From the NCBI GenBank assembly GCA_966112615.1, contig CBHWDO010000006.1, forward strand, positions 133,531 through 197,530: DNA of 64,000 nucleotides, given 5' to 3'. A program made the position numbers and the translations under genes. Origin of the DNA: Flavitalea sp966112615 (lineage in GTDB: Bacteria > Bacteroidota > Bacteroidia > Chitinophagales > Chitinophagaceae). Shown here piece by piece: positions 8,848 to 17,096 of the stretch. The first letter of the stretch is position 1. The number at the start of each line of letters is the position of its first letter. The notes under the pieces were generated by a model. That model saw nothing but the letters and a program-made list of their open reading frames with translations, had not been told where the DNA came from and made no database searches.

Positions 8848-10377
8848 ATGTCGCCTGCTAAAAGATATCTTGAAATTATGGATACAACACTCCGAGATGG
8901 TGAACAGACCAGCGGGGTGTCTTTTTCTGCTTCCGAAAAACTTACCATTGCTCAATTGCTTCTTACTGAGGTGAAAGTTGACCGGATAGAGATCGCTTCT
9001 GCACGGGTATCTGAAGGGGAATTCGATGCAGTTAAACGTATCACTAAGTGGGCTAAAGAAAACGACCTTCTTCACAAAGTGGAAGTGTTGACTTTTGTGG
9101 ATGGGGAAGTATCCATTAACTGGATGAAGGAGGCAGGTGCAAAAGTGATGAACCTGTTGACCAAAGGTTCACTCAATCATCTTACTCATCAACTGAAGAA
9201 AACTCCTGAACAGCATTTTGAAGAGATCAAAGAAGTGATTGCACTGGCTCGCAAGGAAGGTATTGATGTCAATGTTTACCTGGAAGACTGGAGCAATGGA
9301 ATGCGTCATTCTGCTGAATATGTTTTCCAGTATCTTGATATGCTTACACAACTTCCGGTTAAGCGTGTGATGCTACCTGATACACTGGGAGTTTTGATAC
9401 CTTCGGAAGTGGCGGAATTTGTTTCTTCCATTGTTCAGAAATACCCGGGTATCCATTTTGATTTCCATGCACACAATGATTATGATCTTGGAACAGCCAA
9501 TGTGCTCGAAGCGATCAAAGCAGGTGCTCATGGATTACATCTCACCGTGAACGGAATGGGCGAGAGGGCAGGAAACGCGCCACTGGCAAGCGCTATAGCA
9601 GTGATCAATGATTTCTTTCCCAATATCAAAACTTCAGTTGTTGAGAAATCTCTCTACAGCGTAAGCAAACTGGTGGAAACATTTTCAGGATTCAGAATCC
9701 CTGCAAACAAACCGGTTGTGGGAGAAAATGTATTTACACAGACCGCAGGCATTCATGCGGATGGCGATAAAAAAAACAAACTGTATTTCAGTGACCTGAT
9801 GCCCGAGCGCTTTGGTCGTCAAAGATCTTATGCATTGGGTAAAACCAGTGGTAAGGCAAATATTGAAAATAACCTTCATGCGCTGGGTATTCATCTTTCT
9901 GATGAAGACCTGAAAAAGGTAACACAGCGTGTGATCGAACTGGGTGATAGGAAAGAAGTGGTAACGCAGGCTGATCTTCCGTTTATCATTTCAGATATTC
10001 TTGAAAGCAATGCCATTGAAGAGAAAGTGCTGATCGAGAATTATGTACTTACTCATTCAAAGGATCTTAATCCATCAGTAACGGTTAAAGTGAGGATGGA
10101 AAAAGAAGTATTTGAAGAACATGCACAGGGCGATGGACAGTACGATGCTTTCATGAATGCGTTAAAGAAAGTGTATAAGCAAAAGAAAATAGATCTTCCC
10201 ATGCTGACGGATTATGCAGTGCGCATTCCTCCGGGAGGTAAAAGTGATGCATTGTGTGAAACTATCATCACCTGGAAGCAGCATAATAAAGAATTTAAAA
10301 CAAGGGGGCTCGACAGCGATCAGACAGTATCCGCTATCAAAGCAACTCAAAAGATGCTGAACATCATTCAGCATTGA
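8848..10377 (+). CDS. cimA: (R)-citramalate synthase (LeuA-like)
   Basis: HMGL-like TIM-barrel enzyme plus C-terminal LeuA regulatory domain, 509 residues. It condenses an oxo acid with acetyl-CoA. DTTLRDGEQTSGVSFS near residue 12, HFDFHAHNDYDLG near 207 (metal ligands) and NGMGERAGNAPL are shared by the whole family. The segments VDRIEIASARVSEGE, VNVYLEDWSNGMR, VFTQTAGIHADGDKKN and PERFGRQRSYALGK match, from memory, the Leptospira-type CimA that uses pyruvate, rather than classical LeuA with 2-oxoisovalerate. The C-terminal domain (DYAVRIPPGGKSDALCET) would bind isoleucine or leucine as feedback inhibitor. With LeuCD and LeuB this gives 2-oxobutyrate from pyruvate. Choice of CimA over LeuA is by recalled similarity only. 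Confidence 0.78.
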   Translation: MSPAKRYLEIMDTTLRDGEQTSGVSFSASEKLTIAQLLLTEVKVDRIEIASARVSEGEFDAVKRITKWAKENDLLHKVEVLTFVDGEVSINWMKEAGAKVMNLLTKGSLNHLTHQLKKTPEQHFEEIKEVIALARKEGIDVNVYLEDWSNGMRHSAEYVFQYLDMLTQLPVKRVMLPDTLGVLIPSEVAEFVSSIVQKYPGIHFDFHAHNDYDLGTANVLEAIKAGAHGLHLTVNGMGERAGNAPLASAIAVINDFFPNIKTSVVEKSLYSVSKLVETFSGFRIPANKPVVGENVFTQTAGIHADGDKKNKLYFSDLMPERFGRQRSYALGKTSGKANIENNLHALGIHLSDEDLKKVTQRVIELGDRKEVVTQADLPFIISDILESNAIEEKVLIENYVLTHSKDLNPSVTVKVRMEKEVFEEHAQGDGQYDAFMNALKKVYKQKKIDLPMLTDYAVRIPPGGKSDALCETIITWKQHNKEFKTRGLDSDQTVSAIKATQKMLNIIQH

Positions 10378-10393
10378 TCTCAATAAAAAATCC

Positions 10394-11467
10394 ATGGCAA
10401 AAAAGCACATTTTAATTGTCCCGGGCGACGGGATTGGACAGGAAGTAACCGCAGTAGGTAAAAAAGTACTGGACAGGATCGCAGAAAAATTCAATCATGA
10501 GTTTACTTATGATGAAGCGCTGATCGGTCATGTAGCTATTGAAGCAACCGGAAGTCCTTTGCCGGATGAGTCGCTCGAAAAAATGAGAAACTCGGATGCC
10601 GTGCTTTTTGGTGCAGTTGGTCATCCAAAATATGATAATGATCCTTCTGCAAAAGTCAGGCCTGAACAGGGTTTGCTGAAAATGAGAAAGGAACTTGGGT
10701 TATATGCAAATCTTCGTCCTATCAAATTATTTGATGAGTTGCTGGGAGCATCCAGTATCAAGCCTGAGATCTTAAAAGGGGCAGATATTTTATTCTTCCG
10801 TGAGCTGACCGGCGATATTTATTTTGGAGAGAAGGGTAGAAAGAATAATGGAGATACAGCTTATGATGTTGCTGAATATTCGCGTTATGAAGTAGAGCGC
10901 ATAGCACGCAAAGCATTTGATGCAGCCAGAACCCGAAAGAAAAAACTCTGCTCAGTTGATAAGGCCAATGTGATCGAAACCTCCAGGCTTTGGAGAGAAG
11001 TGGTTCAGCAGGTTGCTAAAGATTATCCTGATGTTGAAGTGGAGCACCAGTTTGTAGATGCAACAGCCATGTTGCTCATCAAGGATCCAAAACGATTTGA
11101 TGTGGTGGTAACTGCCAACCTGTTTGGAGATATCCTTACTGATGAAGCGTCACAGATCGCAGGCTCTATGGGAATGCTGGCCAGTGCATCCATTGGTGAT
11201 GGAACCGGTGTATATGAACCTATTCACGGATCTGCGCATGATATTACCGGTAAAGGAGTTGCCAATCCTTTGGCATCGATCCTTTCCGCAGCATTGTTAC
11301 TTGATATTTCTTTCGGACTGAAAGAAGAATCAGAAGCAGTGATCAATGCAGTAGACCAGGTATTGAAGGCCGGATTCAGGACAAGAGATATAGCTGATTC
11401 AACGACATCTTCAGATAAGATCCTTGGTACAAATGCTATCGGAGAAGAGGTGTTGAAATTTTTATAA
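10394..11467 (+). CDS. leuB: 3-isopropylmalate dehydrogenase
   Basis: NAD-dependent oxidative decarboxylase of 357 residues, acting on 3-isopropylmalate or beta-methylmalate. Visible: VPGDGIGQEV at the N terminus, LGLYANLRPIK near residue 97, RELTGDIYFGEKGR (substrate-loop Arg), DKANVIETSRLWREV (Lys/Asn catalytic region), DILTDEASQIAGSMGML and GVYEPIHGSAHDI near 275. The last normally reads GSAPDI; the Pro to His change is mild. Last gene of the leuCD-cimA-leuB operon, 16 bp after cimA, and followed 21 bp later by a strong intrinsic terminator. Confidence 0.95.
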   Translation: MAKKHILIVPGDGIGQEVTAVGKKVLDRIAEKFNHEFTYDEALIGHVAIEATGSPLPDESLEKMRNSDAVLFGAVGHPKYDNDPSAKVRPEQGLLKMRKELGLYANLRPIKLFDELLGASSIKPEILKGADILFFRELTGDIYFGEKGRKNNGDTAYDVAEYSRYEVERIARKAFDAARTRKKKLCSVDKANVIETSRLWREVVQQVAKDYPDVEVEHQFVDATAMLLIKDPKRFDVVVTANLFGDILTDEASQIAGSMGMLASASIGDGTGVYEPIHGSAHDITGKGVANPLASILSAALLLDISFGLKEESEAVINAVDQVLKAGFRTRDIADSTTSSDKILGTNAIGEEVLKFL

Positions 11468-11488
11468 GTAGATTCAAATTAAATATTG

Positions 11489-11519
11489 AAGTCCTGCATA
11501 GATATGCAGGACTTTTTTG
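11489..11519 (+). terminator. Rho-independent terminator of the leuCD-cimA-leuB operon
   Basis: Perfect 12-bp arms 11489-11500 and 11503-11514 (AAGTCCTGCATA and its complement) with a minimal loop, running into a T-rich tract (TTTTTTG). It begins 21 bp after the leuB stop. Confidence 0.9.
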
Positions 11520-11574
11520 TTCATGGTACTTCATTAATCTGTATTTTGATTGGACTAACGAAATGCAACCAATC

Positions 11575-12765
11575 ATGAAGCAACTATTTTTTCTATTGGC
11601 ATCCATATTTCTCGTTCAATCAGTGAATGCACAGGAAATGATGTCACTTGCCCAGATCAAAAAAGGCGTGCGTTCAAAGCGCATCAGCAGTTATGATACA
11701 ACGGGGGGAAACAGGGATCATCTTTCCAATATCAAACAAAATGAGAAAAGAGTACTGTTTGATGTAAAAGGTGCAGGTGCTATCAATCATATCTGGATCA
11801 CTATTTCACCAGGGCCAGAAACTGTTTTAAGAGATGATATCATTCTGCGAATGTATTGGGATGGCAATAGTTTTCCTTCTGTAGAAGCGCCATTGGGTTC
11901 ATTCTTTGGACAGGGATGGAATGAAGCATATCCTTATTACTCGCAACCAATCAATGTTGGCCCTGGGGATTCAAAAGCACTGGTTTGTTATTTTGCTATG
12001 CCATTCGCCAATGGTGCCCGTATTGAAATCGAGAACCAGAATGAAAAAGCCATTGATGCATTTTATTACTATGTTGATTATTATGAGTACGATAAACTGC
12101 CTGCAGATATGGGCCGCTTTCATGCATGGTTCAATAATGAAGTGACTGAAACGGATAATAATGAACGTGAAAATGAATGGAGCTTATTCGGCCCTCAGAA
12201 ACCCAATAAGGACGGAAACAAGAATTACCTGATTGCAGATATAAAAGGTAAAGGACAATTTGTTGGAGTGAATTATTATGTCAATTCTCCTTCGCTCATC
12301 TGGTATGGAGAAGGTGATGATATGTTCTTTATTGATGGTGCCCAAAAGCCAACGCTTCATGGTACCGGAACTGAAGATTATTTCAATACAGCCTGGTGTC
12401 CTAAAGAAGTGTTTATGACTCCTTATTATGGATATCCTAAAATTCATTTACCAGAAAATACAGGAAAAAGATTCGATATTGGATTTTCAGGAAGAACACA
12501 TGTGTATCGGTATCATATACAGGATCCTGTTTATTTTGATAAATCTTTAAAATTCAGCATTGAACACGGACACAATAATGTATTGATACTTGAAATGCGT
12601 ACTGTTGCTTACTGGTACCAGTCAGAAGCATCCCGTATTCCATCTATCAAAACAAAGGAACAGCGCAAACCCTTGCCTATTGTGACACCTATTGATATGC
12701 ACAGGTGGAGGGATGTGTGGAGAAAACAAACAGGCGACAGTACAACAATCTTTGGAAATAAATAA
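11575..12765 (+). CDS. GH172-family (DUF2961) secreted glycosidase
   Basis: A 396-residue secreted protein of the DUF2961/GH172 family; characterised members are exo-glycosidases on fructofuranose or arabinofuranose polymers, acting as oligomers. Seen here: a signal peptide ending FLVQSVNAQE, GAGAINHIWITI near residue 65, LGSFFGQG, and GTGTEDYFNTAWC near 265 with the conserved Glu-Asp of the family. The ATG at 11575 leaves the shorter signal peptide; an in-frame ATG at 11563 would add four residues. The FAH-family gene begins 14 bp after the stop, suggesting a shared transcript. Substrate cannot be told from sequence. Confidence 0.8.
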   Translation: MKQLFFLLASIFLVQSVNAQEMMSLAQIKKGVRSKRISSYDTTGGNRDHLSNIKQNEKRVLFDVKGAGAINHIWITISPGPETVLRDDIILRMYWDGNSFPSVEAPLGSFFGQGWNEAYPYYSQPINVGPGDSKALVCYFAMPFANGARIEIENQNEKAIDAFYYYVDYYEYDKLPADMGRFHAWFNNEVTETDNNERENEWSLFGPQKPNKDGNKNYLIADIKGKGQFVGVNYYVNSPSLIWYGEGDDMFFIDGAQKPTLHGTGTEDYFNTAWCPKEVFMTPYYGYPKIHLPENTGKRFDIGFSGRTHVYRYHIQDPVYFDKSLKFSIEHGHNNVLILEMRTVAYWYQSEASRIPSIKTKEQRKPLPIVTPIDMHRWRDVWRKQTGDSTTIFGNK

Positions 12766-12779
12766 AACCAGTTTTTTTT

Positions 12780-13628
12780 ATGAAGCTCTTTCGTTATAAA
12801 CAGGAAGGAAAAGTCAGGCAGGGAGTAATAATAAATGATGAATACTTTGATGTATCACAATTTGGTGAAGACTACAATGAAAACTTTTTTGAAACTGATG
12901 GATTAAAAAGATTGCAAAATTATATTTCAGCTAATGCATTAATTCCTGTTTCATCGGAAGTTGAATTAGCAGCTCCGTTTGCAAGACCTTCCAAAATTGT
13001 TTGTATTGGTTTGAATTACCTTGATCACGCTAAAGAAACCGGGGCTACATTACCTCCAGAGCCGGTGATCTTTTTTAAATCTACCACGGCATTGGTTGGT
13101 CCCAATGATGATATCATGCTTCCTCGCGATTCGGTAAAAACAGACTGGGAAGTGGAGCTTGCCCTGGTTATTGGAAAGAAAGCATCATACATTCATGAAG
13201 ATGAAGCTGAAGAATATATAGCGGGATATTGTTTACATAATGATATCAGCGAAAGAGAATTTCAACTTGAACGAAGCGGAACCTGGGACAAAGGTAAAGG
13301 CTGCGATACATTCTCGCCAATGGGTCCCTTCCTTGCTACACCGGATGAATTGAAAAATGTGAATGATCTCCGGTTGTGGTTATCTGTAAATGAACAAATG
13401 ATGCAGGATGGAACTACTGCAAATCTCGCTTTCAAAATTCCATTTCTTGTTTCATATGTTAGTCGTTTCATGACCTTATTACCTGGTGATGTCATTTCTA
13501 CAGGAACCCCGGCTGGCGTTGGTTTGGGCATGAACCCGCAGGTCTATCTAAAAGAAGGAGATGTGGTTGAATTAGGTATTGACGGATTAGGATCTGCAAA
13601 ACAAAAAGTAATCGCATTTAAAAAATAA
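12780..13628 (+). CDS. Fumarylacetoacetate hydrolase family protein (sugar-acid diketo hydrolase?)
   Basis: A 282-residue cytoplasmic enzyme of the FAH superfamily, which hydrolyse C-C bonds of diketo acids at a metal site. Motifs: IVCIGLNYLDHAKE near residue 77, EPVIFFKSTTALVGPND, DWEVELALVIGK near 122 (metal Glu pair), HNDISEREFQ and KGCDTFSPMGPFL, and GDVISTGTPAGVG near 240. The KGCDTFSPMGP form is common among 2,4-diketo-3-deoxy-L-fuconate hydrolases and ureidoglycolate-lyase-annotated relatives. The SDR four bases downstream makes a role in non-phosphorylating fucose or related sugar breakdown attractive, which is inference from context. Confidence 0.75.
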   Translation: MKLFRYKQEGKVRQGVIINDEYFDVSQFGEDYNENFFETDGLKRLQNYISANALIPVSSEVELAAPFARPSKIVCIGLNYLDHAKETGATLPPEPVIFFKSTTALVGPNDDIMLPRDSVKTDWEVELALVIGKKASYIHEDEAEEYIAGYCLHNDISEREFQLERSGTWDKGKGCDTFSPMGPFLATPDELKNVNDLRLWLSVNEQMMQDGTTANLAFKIPFLVSYVSRFMTLLPGDVISTGTPAGVGLGMNPQVYLKEGDVVELGIDGLGSAKQKVIAFKK

Positions 13629-13632
13629 ATCA

Positions 13633-14412
13633 ATGGATCTTCAATTACAAAATAAACTGGTAATAGTAACCGGTGGAGCGAAAGGAATTGGAGAAGGAAT
13701 AGTTCAGTCACTCGCAAAAGAAGGTGCTATCCCATTCATAATTGGAAGAAATGAAGAAGATAACCTGGCAGTTGTAAGTTCTATAGAACAGCAGGGTGGT
13801 AAAGCATACCAGGTTGTTGCAGAACTAACAGATCCTGTGCAGTGCCGAACCGCAGTTGATGAAGTTATTCGACAGTGCGGAAGAATTGATGGGGTCGTAA
13901 ATAATGCAGGAGTCAATGATGGAGTAGGATTGGAGAATGGCAGCTATGAAATGTTTATGGAAAGCCTCCATAAGAATCTTGTTCACTATTATCTCGTAGC
14001 GCATTATGCATTGCCGGAATTGATTAAATCCAAAGGAGTGATAGTTAATATAACTTCCAAAACTGCAGAAACAGGGCAGGGGAATACCTCGGCTTATGCT
14101 GCAGCAAATGGGGGCAGAAACGCCCTGACAAGAGAATGGGCTGTTGAGTTATTGAAGTATGGAATTCGTGTAAATGCAGTGGTAGTTGCAGAATGCTGGA
14201 CACCCCTGTATGAAAGCTGGATCTCTAAACAGGATGATCCTGTTGAAAAGCTTCAGATGATAACTTCAAAGATTCCATTGGACAACAGGATGACTACCTC
14301 CGGGGAAATTGCAGATATGGTAGTTTTTCTTTTGTCTGAAAGATCATCCCATACCACTGGTCAATTGATTCATGTTGATGGAGGATATGTACATTTAGAC
14401 AGGGCGTTGTAA
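13633..14412 (+). CDS. Short-chain dehydrogenase, active-site Lys replaced by Asn
   Basis: A 259-residue classical-length SDR, probably oxidising a sugar or sugar acid. Cofactor loop TGGAKGIG at 13-20 and NNAG at 90-93 are intact. The catalytic stretch reads TSKTAETGQGNTSAYAAANGG: Ser142 and Tyr155 are present, but the YxxxK motif is YAAAN, with Asn at 159 (codon AAT at 14107-14109). The region downstream (ALTREWAVELLKYGIRVNAV) is otherwise standard. It lies 4 bp after the FAH gene and faces the Mla operon with a 9-bp gap. L-fucose dehydrogenase-like function is inferred from the neighbour, not proven; the Asn may mean altered or lost activity. Confidence 0.75.
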   Translation: MDLQLQNKLVIVTGGAKGIGEGIVQSLAKEGAIPFIIGRNEEDNLAVVSSIEQQGGKAYQVVAELTDPVQCRTAVDEVIRQCGRIDGVVNNAGVNDGVGLENGSYEMFMESLHKNLVHYYLVAHYALPELIKSKGVIVNITSKTAETGQGNTSAYAAANGGRNALTREWAVELLKYGIRVNAVVVAECWTPLYESWISKQDDPVEKLQMITSKIPLDNRMTTSGEIADMVVFLLSERSSHTTGQLIHVDGGYVHLDRAL

Positions 14413-14421
14413 ATGCCCGGT

Positions 14422-15408
14422 CTACTTTTCAGCTGCCTTCTTTTGCTGTTTTCTGAAATATCCTCTAAACAGGAAATTGTGCTTAAGTGCTTCCATGACC
14501 TGGTTAAAGCCATTGGTGCCTTTTTCTATATTATTTAAACTTGCATTGATCTTATTTGATACCGAACTGTCCTTTAATATCAGGTTGGCCACACCTTTGC
14601 CGTTTTCGACATCTTTTCTTACCCCTGAAGTAATCCTGTTTAATTCAATAGCCAATAAATCAGCCTGGAAACCAACCGTATTTATTTTGACGACCGCTTC
14701 ATTTATATTTTGGGCAAAACTGCTGTCTCTTAATAAGCTTCCTACAGAACCTTTACCTTCTTTCACATCACTGATCACCATGTGAAGATCCTGCATCATC
14801 TGTTCAGCTTTTATAGTTGCATTCCTGATCCTGCCAAGTGAAGTTTTTATATCAGAAGGTATACCTTCATCCTTCAAAAGGTTCCAGAGGGCAGTACTGT
14901 TATTGATCTTATCCACTGTGATTCTTAATCCTGAAGCTATGGCTGCTATGTCCTGGTTGGTTTCTGCCAGTGTGTTCAATATTTCATCAGTACTCACCGC
15001 TTTTTTTGTTGGTAGAATATCTCCTTCAATAGCATAATCTGCGGGTTCTTTCGATGGAATAATATTCACCACTTTATTTCCCACAAAACCATCAGTACCA
15101 ATTGAAACCAATGCATTTTTTCTGATCACCTTTTTCAAACGGTTTTCAATGTACATGCCGACTTCTATAGTAGTGTCATTGATGATGGTAACATCTTTTA
15201 CAGTTCCGGTTTCTATCCCCGCAAACCTCACATTGTTTCCCTTGACCAATCCCTGTATATTTTCAAATCTTGCTTTAAGAAGATAGGTGTTGCCAAAAAG
15301 GTTTCGATTCTTGCCGATCATGTATAACAGCAAGACCAGGAAAACCAATCCTGCGAGTACAAATATTCCTAGCTTGATATTATTTCTTGTTTCCTTTTCC
15401 ATGGTCAT
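14422..15408 (-). CDS. MlaD-like MCE-domain lipid transport protein
   Basis: A 328-residue substrate-binding part of an ABC lipid transporter that moves phospholipids between membranes. One N-terminal membrane segment (LGIFVLAGLVFLVLLLYMIG, about 12-31) is followed by a single MCE domain (KARFENIQGLVKGNNVRFAGIETGTVKDV), then a long helical region predicted coiled (about 130-315). It ends with basic residues. Its ATG overlaps the stop of the ATPase gene by 4 bp, typical of translational coupling. Order MlaE-MlaF-MlaD matches known systems; MlaB and MlaC partners are not in the window. Confidence 0.88.
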   Translation of the reverse strand: MTMEKETRNNIKLGIFVLAGLVFLVLLLYMIGKNRNLFGNTYLLKARFENIQGLVKGNNVRFAGIETGTVKDVTIINDTTIEVGMYIENRLKKVIRKNALVSIGTDGFVGNKVVNIIPSKEPADYAIEGDILPTKKAVSTDEILNTLAETNQDIAAIASGLRITVDKINNSTALWNLLKDEGIPSDIKTSLGRIRNATIKAEQMMQDLHMVISDVKEGKGSVGSLLRDSSFAQNINEAVVKINTVGFQADLLAIELNRITSGVRKDVENGKGVANLILKDSSVSNKINASLNNIEKGTNGFNQVMEALKHNFLFRGYFRKQQKKAAEK

Positions 15409-16178
15409 TCAAAATATTTTTTAACCTGTGGATCATTTAGCTTTATCAACTCTTCATACGGTCCATTAGCATAACATTTTCCATCAATCAAAATCACTAC
15501 ACGGTCACTGGCCAATTTAACGCAGTTCATATCATGCGATATGATCAATGAAGAGGTATTATATTTTTGCTGAATTTCTTTCATCATTTCAATGATCTCT
15601 TTCCCGGTGATAGAATCAAGGCCGGTGGTTGGTTCATCATATAAAATAATATCCGGCTTGAGGATCAATGTTCTTGCAAGTGCGATCCTTTTGCGCATAC
15701 CTCCCGATAATTCTACAGGCATCATATTGATAGTATGCTTTAGTCCTACATCTTCAAGGGCTTCTTCCACCATCCTGTTGACTTCATCCTGTGATACCTC
15801 TATCCAGTGCCGCCTTAAAGGAAATTCAAGGTTCTGCCTGACCGTCATGGAATCATATAATGCATTGCTTTGGAACAAAAATCCTACCCGTGCACGAACC
15901 TTGTCGAGCTCTTCTTCATTTATTGAAGGAATATTTTTTCCAAACACATAGATATTTCCCTTATCAGGTTTCAGCAAACCAATGATGCATTTGATCAATA
16001 CTGATTTTCCAGAACCTGATTTACCCATGACTACCACTGATTCTCCTTTCTTCAATTCCAGGTTGAAATCAACGAGAACATGATTGTTTCCAAATGATTT
16101 ATATAAGCCTTCAATCAAAAGCACATTGCCTGAAGCGTCAGTTTGAATATCGGGTTTATATGTTGCGTAAGCTTCCAT
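15405..16178 (-). CDS. MlaF-like ABC transporter ATPase
   Basis: ATP-hydrolysing subunit of the Mla lipid transporter, 257 residues from the ATG at 16178. Walker A GKSGSGKS, Q-loop LFQSNAL, signature LSGGMRKRIALARTL, Walker B ILYDEPTTGLD and the switch His in LIISHDM are all intact. The LSGGM form is common in Mla/Ttg2A ATPases. Another ATG at 16199 would overlap the permease gene by 20 bp; the ATG at 16178 starts one base after the permease stop, so I prefer it. Peripheral, on the cytoplasmic face. Confidence 0.9.
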   Translation of the reverse strand: MEAYATYKPDIQTDASGNVLLIEGLYKSFGNNHVLVDFNLELKKGESVVVMGKSGSGKSVLIKCIIGLLKPDKGNIYVFGKNIPSINEEELDKVRARVGFLFQSNALYDSMTVRQNLEFPLRRHWIEVSQDEVNRMVEEALEDVGLKHTINMMPVELSGGMRKRIALARTLILKPDIILYDEPTTGLDSITGKEIIEMMKEIQQKYNTSSLIISHDMNCVKLASDRVVILIDGKCYANGPYEELIKLNDPQVKKYFE

Positions 16179-16179
16179 A

Positions 16180-16959
16180 CTAGTTGATTCCAAGTACATC
16201 AGTGATTTGTACGGCCAGCAGGTCGATCACGAATATCAGCACGGAGGAAGCCACTACAGCAGAGTTGGCTGAATGTCCCACACCTTCTGTTCCTTTTTTA
16301 CTGAAATATCCTTTATAGCATCCGACGATCCCAACAGCAAATCCAAAGAAATAACTCTTTATGAAAGCCGGTAGAACATCATTAAAAGCAAGGTTGTCGA
16401 ATACTTCCGACCAGAAAAGATCGAAACTGGTATTGCCTCTTACATTCACTCCAATCCAAGCTCCGTATAGCGAGATTGCATCTCCGAGCATGACCAGCAC
16501 AGGCAGCATAAATGTTGTAGCCAGTACTCTTGTAACCACCAGGTATTTAAAGGGATTCGTTCCGCTGACTTCCATCGCATCGATCTGTTCGGTCACTTTC
16601 ATAGAGCCCAGTTCTGCCCCAATACTGCTACCGATCTTGCCTGCAAAGATGAGGGCGGTGATCACAGGTCCAACTTCCCTGACAATGGCAATTCCTACAA
16701 TGGCCGGAAGCTGGGATTCAACACCATAATCCACCATCGATGGCCTGAGCTGCATAGTCAGAACCAGTCCCATAATAAAAGCGGTTAGCCCAACCAGCGG
16801 AAAAGATTGGTATCCTATCACATAGCATTGCTTGAAAAATTCCGCGAATTCATAACGGGGTTTAAAACAGCTACGGAAAAAACGGCCCGTGAAGCGGGAA
16901 ATATCGCCGGCCTCATTTAGAAAAGCGTTTAGTTTAGGGTTGCTTCGCATATAAATCAA
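16180..16959 (-). CDS. MlaE-like ABC transporter permease
   Basis: Integral inner-membrane permease of the Mla system, 259 residues. It shows the family pattern: an amphipathic N-terminal helix, membrane segments near 50-75 (FPLVGLTAFIMGLVLTMQL), and the coupling-helix signature EVGPVITALIFAGKIGSSIGAELGSMKVTEQIDAMEV near 95-130. First gene of the minus-strand mlaEFD operon. The 137 bp upstream is shared with the divergent Fe-S repair gene; I see no exact TAnnTTTG box on the minus strand there. Confidence 0.9.
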   Translation of the reverse strand: MIYMRSNPKLNAFLNEAGDISRFTGRFFRSCFKPRYEFAEFFKQCYVIGYQSFPLVGLTAFIMGLVLTMQLRPSMVDYGVESQLPAIVGIAIVREVGPVITALIFAGKIGSSIGAELGSMKVTEQIDAMEVSGTNPFKYLVVTRVLATTFMLPVLVMLGDAISLYGAWIGVNVRGNTSFDLFWSEVFDNLAFNDVLPAFIKSYFFGFAVGIVGCYKGYFSKKGTEGVGHSANSAVVASSVLIFVIDLLAVQITDVLGIN

Positions 16960-17054
16960 CTATCAATTTTACTCATTTTCAATGGCTTTTGAAAGAATCG
17001 AATTTTGATGTCCGGATGATTATTGTCAGGATTTATGATTAAAGTCATATTCTT

Positions 17055-17080
17055 AATAAAAGCATTTAAATACTTTTATT
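17055..17080. promoter_or_regulatory. 26-bp near-perfect palindrome, candidate NO-responsive operator
   Basis: Arms AATAAAAG (17055-17062) and CTTTTATT (17073-17080) flank a core centred on TTTAAA; across all 26 bp only the pair 17063/17072 fails to match. It ends 16 bp before the start codon of the Fe-S repair gene. The core GCATTTAAATAC resembles the NsrR-type operator recalled for ytfE in enterobacteria. A binding role is inference; the symmetry is direct observation. Confidence 0.55.
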
Positions 17081-17096
17081 CCCTAAATCAAATGAT

